Positions 1 to 6,851 of a stretch of 9,166 nt of DNA are shown one piece after another. Source of the DNA: Methanosarcina sp. (GTDB lineage: Archaea; Halobacteriota; Methanosarcinia; Methanosarcinales; Methanosarcinaceae); NCBI GenBank assembly GCA_017883485.1, contig JADGNM010000080.1:1-9166 (forward strand), read 5' to 3'. Under the pieces are notes generated by a model. The model saw only the letters and a list, made by a program, of their open reading frames with translations. It did no database searches and was not told where the DNA came from. The position numbers and the translations under genes are program-made. Numbering within the stretch: the first letter of the stretch is position 1; every line of letters begins with the position of its first letter.

Positions 1-31
1 GGAACTAGGGGCAGAGCTTAGGGACTCGCTT

Positions 32-867
32 TCACAAGAAAGGGGAATGAACTAAGAAGCCCCTTCCTCGCCATCCGGCAGGGAGGGGTAGTTCACTATG
101 GCCCATTATGCGGTAAATCATTCTCTGAGCCCGCGATTGCGATTGCGATAACCGTTCGACGAGCTCGGGAATGAATAAAAAGGAGATCTCAGTGACCAGC
201 TTGAGGCGAGGAACTTGCTTTTCGAGCTCCCGGGGATCTTTGATTCCCCAGGGCAGGGACACGTGTGCCTTCCTGGCGGCGGGCAATAGCATGATCAAAC
301 GTGTCGTCAGCCGGCTGTAAGCGTCGAAAATAAATTCGCCGGCGGGGAATTTTTTGGTGATCCGGTTAAAAAGCGCTATTCCCTCTTTTTCCGAAAGGTA
401 TTGTACCAGACCCTCGGCGACCACCAGCACGTGCCGATCTGCCGGTATCGAGTCCAGCCAGTGCGGATCGGTTACAGAAGAACCGATCATGGCGTTCAGG
501 ATACAGGCGCCTGCGAAGCTCGATCACATCTGGCATGTCGACATCGTACCAGCGGACTGTAGCCGGAGGATATATCCGGAACACGGCTGTCCAGGCCGCA
601 GCCCAGGTGCAGCACGGTCGAAACCAGATTGGCTGCAAGGAACTCCCTTGTCCATTGATCCAGGTGCTTAGCCCTCATTGGGAGGGTTATCTCGGCACCT
701 TTTGGGACCTTTAGTTTTTCAAAATCAAAGTCTATATGGCGGACTACCTCGGCGGCGAACTTATCGCCCAGGATCGGTTTTTCAGCACAGTTATCCAGCG
801 CTTTGCCGTAAAGCGTGATGAGGTACGTTTCCTTCTCTTTCGTGAGGCGAACTTTTTCGGTTTCCAT
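32..867 (-). pseudogene. Broken SAM-dependent methyltransferase, leucine carboxyl methyltransferase (LCMT/PPM1) family
   Basis: Three open segments in three frames make one recognisable class I methyltransferase. Segment 1 (867 to about 580) starts METEKVRLTKEKETYL and runs to the SAM-binding loop LHLGCGLDSR. Segment 2 (about 580-492) continues with VFRIYPPATVRWYDVDMPDVIELRRRLYPER, given here only as landmarks: the acidic YDVD and the ELRRRLYPER helix. Segment 3 (490-32) resumes with MIGSSVTDPHWLD and the VLVVAEGLVQYLSE motif typical of this family. Each junction needs one extra or two missing bases: the first in CGTGTTCCGG near 583, the second in CGCCATGATC near 491. The gene begins 37 bp after the ATPase stop, with AAGGA as a likely ribosome site, so it was probably the last gene of the exporter operon. 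Its end is also abnormal, because the last residues are read from the GC-rich repeat at 60-93. Base composition is clearly GC-richer than the neighbouring genes. Either the gene is decayed or the assembly has indel errors; the substrate is unknown. Confidence 0.8.
60..93. repeat. GC-rich palindromic dispersed repeat, copy 1
   Basis: CCCCTTCCT at 60-68 pairs with AGGGAGGGG at 80-88 (nine pairs, one of them G-U in RNA), followed by TAGTT. The loop contains a second short stem, GCC (70-72) with GGC (77-79). The same outer arms and the same TAGTT tail occur at 3006-3045. It lies inside the last part of the broken methyltransferase frame, where it is read as a Leu-Pro-Leu-Pro / Arg-Gly-Arg-Gly stretch. 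It looks like a REP-type element. It carries no gene of its own. Confidence 0.75.
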
Positions 868-904
868 CTATTATCAGTCCTTGTGCATATCCCATATTTT
901 CTTC

Positions 905-1588
905 TCACTGATCCGTGATTTTTCCATCCACAAGCCTGATAATTTTATCAGCTTTTGAGGCCAGGTCCTCGTTATGAGTAACAACGATAAATGTCTGATC
1001 ATACTCCTTGTTCAGTTGCCTGAGTAATTCATAAATCATGTCACCCGATTTTGTATCAAGGTTGCCTGTAGGCTCGTCCCCGAGAACGATTGCAGGAGAA
1101 CAACTCAACGCTCTTGCTACTGCAACCCTCTGGTTTTGCCCTCCTGAAAGTTCATTAGGTTTGTGATCCATTCGGTCTTCAAGCCCTACTTCTTTCAAAA
1201 GTTTTTCGGCAATTTTCCTTGCTCCTTTCCCGGTTTTTCCAGCAATCAAGAGTGGCATCATTACATTTTCCAGGGCTGTGAAATCCGGAAGCAGATGATG
1301 GTACTGGAAGATAAAGCCAAGCATCCTGTTCCTCATCTCGGAACGTTCTTTGTCAGACATTTTTGTTACATTATTTCTGTCTATCAGGAGGGTGCCTGAA
1401 CTCGGAGTATCCAGAAGGCCTATTAAATGCATTAGTGTGCTTTTGCCTGAACCAGATGGCCCGACAATTGCTACGAATTCCCCTCTTTTAATTCTCAGGT
1501 TTACATTGTTGAGGGCGTAAAATTCCGTTCCATCTTTATAGATTTTTGTCAGGTCTTTAAGCTCGATAATTGGGCTTTCTTCTGTCAT
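905..1588 (-). CDS. ABC transporter ATP-binding protein, LolD/MacB family
   Basis: This 227-residue cytoplasmic ATPase powers the two FtsX-type permeases encoded upstream. All nucleotide-binding motifs are present: Walker A GPSGSGKST (43-51), Q-loop in FIFQYHHLLPDFTALENV with Gln95, signature LSGGQ (147-151), Walker B IVLGDEP with catalytic Glu172, D-loop GNLD (175-178) and switch His205 in VVTHN. The HHLLPDFTALENV stretch after the Q-loop is characteristic of the LolD/MacB/FtsE group, which drives mechanotransmission rather than classical substrate passage. The frame is open back to 1717, but I place the start at the ATG at 1588: homology begins with MTEESPIIELKDLTKIY, and GGTAGGAAAGG lies just upstream. 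A 192-bp gap separates it from the permease before it, longer than elsewhere in the operon, so it may also have its own promoter. The export substrate cannot be read from the sequence. Confidence 0.93.
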   Translation of the reverse strand: MTEESPIIELKDLTKIYKDGTEFYALNNVNLRIKRGEFVAIVGPSGSGKSTLMHLIGLLDTPSSGTLLIDRNNVTKMSDKERSEMRNRMLGFIFQYHHLLPDFTALENVMMPLLIAGKTGKGARKIAEKLLKEVGLEDRMDHKPNELSGGQNQRVAVARALSCSPAIVLGDEPTGNLDTKSGDMIYELLRQLNKEYDQTFIVVTHNEDLASKADKIIRLVDGKITDQ

Positions 1589-1780
1589 GCCTTTCCTACC
1601 CTTATTTGAATTATTGAGATTTGAACAGTTAAGTGTATACTGCTTCTGTTTTCCAGTTAAACTATGTAGACCTTCAAATTTTAAGTGAATAAACTTAATT
1701 ATAAACAATATAAGCAAGAGTCAAATAGTACATAGCTTCTTTCAAATCTGTGGAAGGTGAGTTAAATGAGTTATACGTAT
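1589..1780 (-). promoter_or_regulatory. Gap before the ATPase gene with a possible internal promoter
   Basis: This AT-rich 192-bp gap interrupts an otherwise tight operon. Read on the minus strand it holds TTTATAATTAAG (about 1705-1694), a fair match to an archaeal TATA box. That would place a transcript start near 1674 and leave a leader of about 85 nt before the ATPase ATG. No gene is supported here; the open frame that covers part of the gap is an upstream extension without a ribosome site or family homology. The promoter is a guess from base pattern only. Confidence 0.3.
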
Positions 1781-2947
1781 TCAAGCACTTTCTATAGCTT
1801 TTACAGGGTCCAGTTTTGCAGCTTTTCGTGCAGGGTAGATGCCTGAGATTATATTGATTATTAGAGCAAAAAATGAAGCATATACAAAATTAAGAGGCTC
1901 TAATTCAAGTGGCAAGGTTTGCAGCCCTAAATACATTTCTGGGGGTACCTGAATTGTATAGTGCTGAAGCATTACAGTTGAGATGTATCCAAGTACAGTA
2001 CCCAGCAACAGGCCTATGGTCCCAAGGATAACGGACTGGAAAATAAAGATAGCCATTATGCTTCTTTGAGAGGCGCCCATGGCTTTCAGGATGCCGATTT
2101 CTCTGGTCCGCTGGGCGACAATTGTGATCAGGGTATTTGCAATCCCAAAACCCGCAATTCCGTAGATCATGGCATAAAAAACATTTACGAAGATCATCTG
2201 GGTGTCCAGAAGACTTAGAATTTCAGAATTTGCCTCCTTCCAGCTAACAGCATCAAGCCCTGTTTCTCTCTCTATAGAACTTGAAATATTGTCTGCCAGG
2301 TATGGGTCTGCAACCCTGATTCCTATAGTGCTTACAACTCCGGGTTTGTTGAAGAAATGCTGCACTGAATCCAGCCTTGCATAGCCTGTTATCTCATCTG
2401 CTGAAGTCCCTGTATGGGTTAGGCCTATAACCTTAAAAGAAGTCGTTTTAGATCCTGGAAAGACAGCATCCACATGGTCCCCAGGCTGAACCCCAAGGTT
2501 TTCTGCAAGTTTGTCCCCAAGCACAATCCCGTATCTCGTGTGGGCAAGAGCAAAGAAATCTCCGTTGACTACATCCTTGTTAACTCTCAATACCAGATCT
2601 TCAGCTTCCGGTTCAACTCCTTGAAGAGAGACTCCTTCAGCCTTATCCCGATACTTCAGAGCTGCCTGACCCAGATATTTGGGGGATACAGCTACAACTC
2701 CTTGTTTTTCTGCAATTTTGGTTGAGATGTACGTGTACAGGTGAATAAAATCTCCTTCATGCTCAGGATAAATAACAATATGCGGATTATTTTCAATGGT
2801 AGACTGTACGAGCTCTGTTTGAAAACCAGAAAGCATAGCCATCATGACAGTGATCACAGCTATAGCTAGGCTAACTGCCAGGACGGCTAAAAAAGTTTGC
2901 CTTCTTCTGGAAAAAACCTGCCTTATAGCAATTTTCAGTTCATACAT
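1781..2947 (-). CDS. FtsX-fold ABC transporter permease (LolC/E- or MacB-like), second copy
   Basis: This is a 388-residue membrane subunit of the exporter. A first membrane helix lies at about 17-41, preceded by the basic cytoplasmic stretch FSRRRQ. A large extracytoplasmic MacB-type domain spans about 45-250. Three C-terminal helices lie at about 252-276, 299-326 and 352-372. The hallmark FtsX motif TREIGILKAMGAS (281-293) and the family's closing YPARKAAKLDPVKAIES are present. The frame is open back to 3058, but I start at the ATG at 2947: GGGAG lies nine bases upstream, homology begins MYELKIAIRQVFSRRRQ, and the resulting length equals that of its paralogue exactly. The 37 residues before it are translation of the GC-rich repeat. 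The paralogue is encoded immediately upstream, so the pair probably forms a heterodimer as LolC and LolE do. It serves the ATPase at 905-1588. Confidence 0.9.
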   Translation of the reverse strand: MYELKIAIRQVFSRRRQTFLAVLAVSLAIAVITVMMAMLSGFQTELVQSTIENNPHIVIYPEHEGDFIHLYTYISTKIAEKQGVVAVSPKYLGQAALKYRDKAEGVSLQGVEPEAEDLVLRVNKDVVNGDFFALAHTRYGIVLGDKLAENLGVQPGDHVDAVFPGSKTTSFKVIGLTHTGTSADEITGYARLDSVQHFFNKPGVVSTIGIRVADPYLADNISSSIERETGLDAVSWKEANSEILSLLDTQMIFVNVFYAMIYGIAGFGIANTLITIVAQRTREIGILKAMGASQRSIMAIFIFQSVILGTIGLLLGTVLGYISTVMLQHYTIQVPPEMYLGLQTLPLELEPLNFVYASFFALIINIISGIYPARKAAKLDPVKAIESA

Positions 2948-3005
2948 CCGAATAAACTCCCGAGTATGAATACATATGGAGCTTTTAGTCCTCATAAGCA
3001 GGAGA

Positions 3006-3045
3006 CCCCTTCCTCGACCGCATATGCGGGCAGGGAGGGGTAGTT
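3006..3045. repeat. GC-rich palindromic dispersed repeat, copy 2
   Basis: CCCCTTCCT (3006-3014) pairs with AGGGAGGGG (3032-3040), followed by TAGTT. The centre is a perfect 12-bp palindrome, CCGCATATGCGG (3018-3029). The outer arms match copy 1 at 60-93 but the loop sequence differs while remaining self-complementary, which points to selection or origin as a folded structure. It sits in the 107-bp gap between the two permease genes, so it would form a hairpin in the operon transcript, where it could stabilise or punctuate the mRNA. Confidence 0.8.
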
Positions 3046-3054
3046 GACCCTTAC

Positions 3055-4221
3055 TCACCTGGTACTGATAGCCATAACCGGATCCAGTTTTGCTGCCTGC
3101 TGTGCAGGATAAATTCCGGCAATTAAATTGAGCAGAAATACAGCAAAAACTATGATTAGAATATCTCCGACACGGACTATAACTGGAATAGTTGAAATAC
3201 CTCCGTAAAGTTCCGAGGAAGCTGGATATTCATACTGGCCTAATGCCAGGGATATTGCAACTCCGGAAAGCGTACCTGCAAGAGCTCCCAGCAGGCCCAG
3301 AATTCCGCTCTGAAGAATAAAGATTGTTTGTATACTTGAAACAGTGGCACCCATAGCGCGAAGTATACCTATCTGGCTAGTTGCTCCTATAACCGAGAGA
3401 TTCAGGGTGCTGACCACCCCAAAAGATGCAATTACTACAATCAGCCCAAGGACAATATTATTAGAGGTACTTTCTATAGCAATGGTACGAAGGATTTCAG
3501 GGTTGCTTTCTGTCCACCCTTTTGCCTTATAGCCTGTTTTTTTGATCTCTGCAGCAACTTCCCTATCCCTGTTGTAGTCTTCTAGCCGGACAGAAATGCC
3601 GTTAACCACATCCTGAACATCATAGAACTCTTGAGCAGTATCCAGGGATGTATAGGTAAGGGATTCGTCCAGAGGAGAGCCGGTGTGGAAGATTCCGACT
3701 ACTTTCAACGAGAGAGGGTTTGCATTGGGAAAAGATACATCAACTGAGTCGCCTGGATTTACTCCAAGCTTTTCTGCCAGCTTCGAGCCGATTACTATGG
3801 AATTTCTGGAAAAATCGAGTTCTCTAAAATCTCCCTTCACCATATCGGTTTCAATAGAGCTAATCTCTTTTTCCTGTTCAGGAAAGATGCCTTTTAGTTC
3901 GGCATTACTGGAATTTGCCTTGAACCTGAAAGAAGCCTTTCCTGTAAGGAAAGGAGAAACAGTAGTGACACCCTCAATTTTGCTTATCTCTCCAACAAGG
4001 CTCTTATAGAGGTATATGTAATCCTTACCTTCCTGAGGAGATACAGAGACGTGAGGGAGTTTATTTACTGAGGTGTTGTAAAGCTCTTGCGTGAAACCAA
4101 CCATAAAAGCCTGGGAAACCGTTAGCACCATTACTGCAAGAGCGATAGCTCCCACAGACAGAAGTGTCTGGAACTTTCTTGCCCGGATCTGCCTGATCGC
4201 GAAAAAGATTTCAAAATACAT
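3055..4221 (-). CDS. FtsX-fold ABC transporter permease (LolC/E- or MacB-like), first copy
   Basis: This 388-residue membrane protein is paralogous to the permease at 1781-2947. Shared landmarks in register are an N-terminal helix at about 17-42, GSKLAEKLGVNPGDSVDVSFP (145-165) in the extracytoplasmic domain, the FtsX motif IGILRAMGAT (284-293), C-terminal helices at about 255-277, 298-327 and 351-372, and the ending AGIYPAQQAAKLDPVMAI. The frame also allows a GTG start at 4230. The ATG at 4221 is preferred because AAGGA lies about ten bases upstream of it, and because it gives the same length and alignment start (MYFEIFFAIRQI) as the paralogue. The gene follows the secreted protein by 84 bp and is followed by the repeat-containing gap. 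The two permeases have diverged well beyond a recent duplication, which fits a stable heterodimer. Confidence 0.9.
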   Translation of the reverse strand: MYFEIFFAIRQIRARKFQTLLSVGAIALAVMVLTVSQAFMVGFTQELYNTSVNKLPHVSVSPQEGKDYIYLYKSLVGEISKIEGVTTVSPFLTGKASFRFKANSSNAELKGIFPEQEKEISSIETDMVKGDFRELDFSRNSIVIGSKLAEKLGVNPGDSVDVSFPNANPLSLKVVGIFHTGSPLDESLTYTSLDTAQEFYDVQDVVNGISVRLEDYNRDREVAAEIKKTGYKAKGWTESNPEILRTIAIESTSNNIVLGLIVVIASFGVVSTLNLSVIGATSQIGILRAMGATVSSIQTIFILQSGILGLLGALAGTLSGVAISLALGQYEYPASSELYGGISTIPVIVRVGDILIIVFAVFLLNLIAGIYPAQQAAKLDPVMAISTR

Positions 4222-4305
4222 GGAGTACACATCCTTATTTTTGAGCCTTTATTTAGTTTTAGCTTTGCTCCATCTTACTTCACTCACAGTTTGGCCTCTT
4301 CCAGT

Positions 4306-5451
4306 CTAGCCTTGCTTCCTTAAAATGAAAGAAATTGCAGCAAGCCCTGCAATTAAGACAGCTGCCGAAAAATCTGGAGTCTTTTTTCCGCTTAAAGGCG
4401 CTGTCCCTGAAGCAGAACTGTTTACTGCGCTCGCATCGGAATAAGGGGGAAGATTTGATTCGATAATAGTTTCCCTGTGTTCTATAACTTCGCCACTGTT
4501 ACCTAAAAGCTCGATCTCAAGTCGGTAGACTCCTTTTTGAAGTCTCTGTTTCCATGCAACTTCAACAGTCTCGTCGTCTCCATTCAGCAACACAGGAACT
4601 TTCTCCCGAATAGACTCTACAGATTCGGAACTATTTGCCTTGATGTCGTTCTTCAGCTTGTAGACGTTAAAAACCAGACTTCCTTCAAAAGGCACCTGAG
4701 ATCTTCCATAAACTGTTGCACTTGCCCCAGTTTCATCCTTGTAAATATCCGTGATTTCTGCATCATCTCTGGCAATAAAATGTTTAGTTGAAACTAAAGT
4801 CTCTTCTTCAGGAGAATAAACCTTGATCTTCACCCTCCCCTGATATTCCCTGTTGTTCTCAAGCAGAGTACCCCATGCTGCAGAAATATTTTCGGGGATA
4901 CTTGTGAGGCTTACACTATTTGTTTTTGTTGTGTAAACTACGTCACTGCTGTCTACGAGCATGTATTCAATATCAAAAAGCACGGGTTCAACTGGCGAGA
5001 GTATAACATTTATTCCTCTTGAGTCAGGGATCAGGTCATCGATACGGAGTTTGGAAACGGAATTATCACCATAAGTAAAGTCGTATTTTGATTTTGAAAG
5101 TACTTGTCCATCCTCGATCAGGCTGGCGCGGATGCTGTAAGCCCCTCTTTCTGCATTCCTTTGATACCAGAACCCTACTTTGGTGACCTCCTTATTTTCA
5201 GGAAGGCTATCAACCGGAAAAGCCTGTCTGGCAAGCATTTCTTCGTCATTCCCCACAGGTCTGAGCAGAATAACCTCAAGGGTCAGGTTTTCATAAGTTT
5301 TATCCGAGTAAAGAGTCACATCAAAGGATCCGAGATCGCTGTAAAGTTCGGATATGTGGGCTGTGCCTGCTTCTCCGGAAGAAGAGCTATCTGCGGCAGA
5401 GACCGGAAAAACTGATATAAGAAAAATAAGTAAAATAATCGCGGCTTTCAT
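4306..5451 (-). CDS. Secreted, C-terminally anchored accessory protein of the exporter; PGF-CTERM-like tail
   Basis: This 381-residue protein has a signal peptide (MKAAIILLIFLISVFPVSA, cleavage likely near residue 19-20) and a body rich in beta-strand patterns. Several segments read like repeated Ig-like or CARDB-like modules, for example FDVTLYSDKTYENLTLEVIL, and NSSES-type glycosylation sites are present. The last 26 residues have a tripartite layout: TPDF (358-361), a hydrophobic stretch to about 378, then RKQG. That resembles the archaeal PGF-CTERM signal processed by archaeosortase A, with Asp in place of Gly, so attachment may be sortase-like or simply by a membrane helix. It is the first gene of the exporter operon, placed directly after the divergent regulatory region, so it probably works outside the membrane with the two permeases, as a binding or guiding subunit. 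I recognise no named family; the partnership is inferred from gene order. Confidence 0.8.
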   Translation of the reverse strand: MKAAIILLIFLISVFPVSAADSSSSGEAGTAHISELYSDLGSFDVTLYSDKTYENLTLEVILLRPVGNDEEMLARQAFPVDSLPENKEVTKVGFWYQRNAERGAYSIRASLIEDGQVLSKSKYDFTYGDNSVSKLRIDDLIPDSRGINVILSPVEPVLFDIEYMLVDSSDVVYTTKTNSVSLTSIPENISAAWGTLLENNREYQGRVKIKVYSPEEETLVSTKHFIARDDAEITDIYKDETGASATVYGRSQVPFEGSLVFNVYKLKNDIKANSSESVESIREKVPVLLNGDDETVEVAWKQRLQKGVYRLEIELLGNSGEVIEHRETIIESNLPPYSDASAVNSSASGTAPLSGKKTPDFSAAVLIAGLAAISFILRKQG

Positions 5452-5480
5452 TGTCTTTTTCCCCGATTCAATATTTAATA

Positions 5481-5509
5481 GGTTGTTTCAACCTTAGAGA
5501 CTTATAATT
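5481..5509 (-). promoter_or_regulatory. Exporter-operon promoter with candidate operator GGTTGtttCAACC
   Basis: On the minus strand AATTATAAG (5509-5501) is a plausible TATA box for the operon starting at 5451. Transcription would then begin near 5479. The perfect five-base inverted repeat GGTTG-TTT-CAACC (5481-5493) lies between the box and that start, where a bound repressor would block initiation. It differs in sequence from the palindrome in front of the divergent regulator gene, so whether one protein binds both is open. Confidence 0.4.
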
Positions 5510-5545
5510 ATTTTCTGGGTTGTGCAAAATCCTATTAAGATCTAA

Positions 5546-5583
5546 TATTATAAGTTATTAATAAGGTTTCTGAACAATGTTCA
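5546..5583 (+). promoter_or_regulatory. TetR-gene promoter with candidate operator TGAACAaTGTTCA
   Basis: TATTATAA (5546-5553) resembles an archaeal TATA box. A start about 26 bases further on falls at about 5575-5577, inside the perfect inverted repeat TGAACA-A-TGTTCA (5571-5583). This six-base arm, one-base spacer palindrome is a natural binding site for a homodimeric repressor and lies 14 bp before the regulator's ATG. Autorepression by the TetR-type protein is the likely reading. Confidence 0.5.
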
Positions 5584-5597
5584 CTTAAGAGGTACGT

Positions 5598-6236
5598 ATG
5601 CTGTCTAATAAGATCGATCAGGGCGATGGTACGAGCGTCAAACGGAATAAAGAGGCGAAAATCATCTCTATTCAGGATGCCACATGTATGCTGATCGAAA
5701 CGAGAGGTTATGAAAAAATAACTATTCGGGACATAGCTGAGGCTGCCTGTGTGAGCATAGGGCTGATCTATAAGTATTTCCCGGGAGGTAAGTTTGACAT
5801 CCTTAAGGAAATCGGTTATAGATACACGGACGAGTTACTGATGATAGAACAGCCCGAAAATGTCGATTTTAATGATTTTCCGGGCTACATGAGAGATGTA
5901 ATAAAAAATATGCAGCAATACATCAAAGACAATAGCTCTTTGGTAAAAGCACTGACTTTGGCTGCACTGCTCGACGGCGAAATCGTGGGCGAAGTCAAAA
6001 AGATAGATCTTAAGGATAAACACTACATAGCTGCGTCCGAGTTTTTTTGCCGTTTCAATGGTGTTGAGATAGGTGATAAAGATCCTCTGGAAGTCCTTAT
6101 GTACTGGGGGCTTACTGTAAAAAGCGTTATTCTCTGCGACATGATCTACCAACTACCTCTCAAGAGCGAGGAGGTCCTTACAAATCTGATGGTCGACCTA
6201 TCTTTGAAGATATGGGGCTATCGGGAAACAAATTGA
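5598..6236 (+). CDS. TetR/AcrR-family transcriptional regulator
   Basis: This 212-residue DNA-binding protein has the TetR helix-turn-helix at about 42-61 (TIRDIAEAACVSIGLIYKYF), preceded by the usual helix IQDATCMLIETRGYEKI and followed by the helix that starts FDILKEI. The C-terminal two-thirds would be the all-helical ligand-binding and dimerisation part; its ligand cannot be predicted. The start is the ATG at 5598, with AGAGGT just upstream at short spacing. The gene points away from the exporter operon, separated by 146 bp containing two perfect inverted repeats. That is the standard layout of a TetR repressor controlling a neighbouring export pump and itself. Length and domain order are normal for the family. 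A poly-T run about 100 bp downstream may end its transcript. Confidence 0.9.
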   Translation: MLSNKIDQGDGTSVKRNKEAKIISIQDATCMLIETRGYEKITIRDIAEAACVSIGLIYKYFPGGKFDILKEIGYRYTDELLMIEQPENVDFNDFPGYMRDVIKNMQQYIKDNSSLVKALTLAALLDGEIVGEVKKIDLKDKHYIAASEFFCRFNGVEIGDKDPLEVLMYWGLTVKSVILCDMIYQLPLKSEEVLTNLMVDLSLKIWGYRETN

Positions 6237-6268
6237 GCTTTTTCCGTCTCGAATTGCGCCTCAGGATC

Positions 6269-6344
6269 ACAGAAAATCGGAGAATTTCTGTATTTCAAAT
6301 TAATTATTCTATTTTTGAGAAAATTAACAAAATAAAATTTTTTT
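6269..6344 (+). terminator. Possible transcription end after the TetR gene
   Basis: ACAGAAA (6269-6275) and TTTCTGT (6285-6291) form a seven-base stem, and the DNA beyond is very AT-rich and ends in seven T residues (6338-6344). Archaeal termination commonly uses poly-T tracts in the coding strand. The stem is weak, so the T run is the better evidence. The remaining gap up to the next gene (6345-6437) is AT-rich, with several possible TATA-like stretches (for example TTATAG near 6380) and no clear gene. Confidence 0.35.
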
Positions 6345-6437
6345 CGGTCGAATTAAAGATAAATACTGATATGAATAATTATAGCTTACAATAAATACAA
6401 AAAAATACAGCAATTGTGGACTAACGGTGGGGATTAG

Positions 6438-6839
6438 ATGAAACAGGATTTAATACTGCCTACATTTCAACTCTTAATTGAATCAGAAGAAAGTGATGAG
6501 TTAGACGAATACTGGCAAAAGCAATGCTGTCTTCTTTACAACGCTATTAACCGAAATATTATGGAGGGCTCAATAGAGCCTTTAAGCTGTGAACCTAAAA
6601 AAGGCGAAAGAGCTGGAATAATCACGATATTCAGCGCCCTTTTAGCTTCTGGTCTAAGTGTAAAAACTTTTGAACAAGTATTCGAATTGATCAAAGTATG
6701 GTTAGACTGCAGACCGAAGGCAAAAGTCGTAATGAAATTTCCAAATGGAAACATGATCGAAATCTCAGGAGTAAGCGGCTTTTCCAAGTCCGAAATTTTA
6801 AACTTATTTGAAAAATCATTACAGGCAAAAGAATCATAA
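6438..6839 (+). CDS. EACC1-like effector-associated protein paired with a caspase
   Basis: This 133-residue protein has no signal peptide. The order of elements matches what I know of the effector-associated constant component EACC1: an N-terminal acidic strand/helix part with YWQKQCCLLYNAIN (25-38), then IEPLSCEPKKGERAG (46-60), a small-residue hydrophobic helix IITIFSALLASGLS (61-74), an amphipathic helix ending KVWLDCRPKAK (86-96), strands VVMKFPNGNMIEISG (97-111), and a final helix after SGVSGFSKSEILNLFEKSL. In bacterial conflict systems such proteins sit beside variable effectors, often caspases or trypsins, and are thought to couple them to a sensor. Here the caspase starts 12 bp downstream, so the two are certainly one transcript. 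The start is well supported by GGTGGGG (6426-6432) five bases before the ATG. Family assignment is from memory of the pattern, not from a profile search; the biochemical role of EACC1 is not established. Confidence 0.62.
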   Translation: MKQDLILPTFQLLIESEESDELDEYWQKQCCLLYNAINRNIMEGSIEPLSCEPKKGERAGIITIFSALLASGLSVKTFEQVFELIKVWLDCRPKAKVVMKFPNGNMIEISGVSGFSKSEILNLFEKSLQAKES

Positions 6840-6851
6840 GCTGGGAGTAAA

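Noticed and set aside
1589..1717. N-terminal extension of the ATPase to 1717
   Set aside because: It would add 43 residues before the normal family start, comes from AT-rich gap DNA, and the ATG at 1588 has a ribosome site.
2948..3058. N-terminal extension of the second permease to a start at 3058
   Set aside because: The 37 extra residues translate the GC-rich repeat, a better ribosome site lies before 2947, and the start at 2947 matches the paralogue's length exactly.
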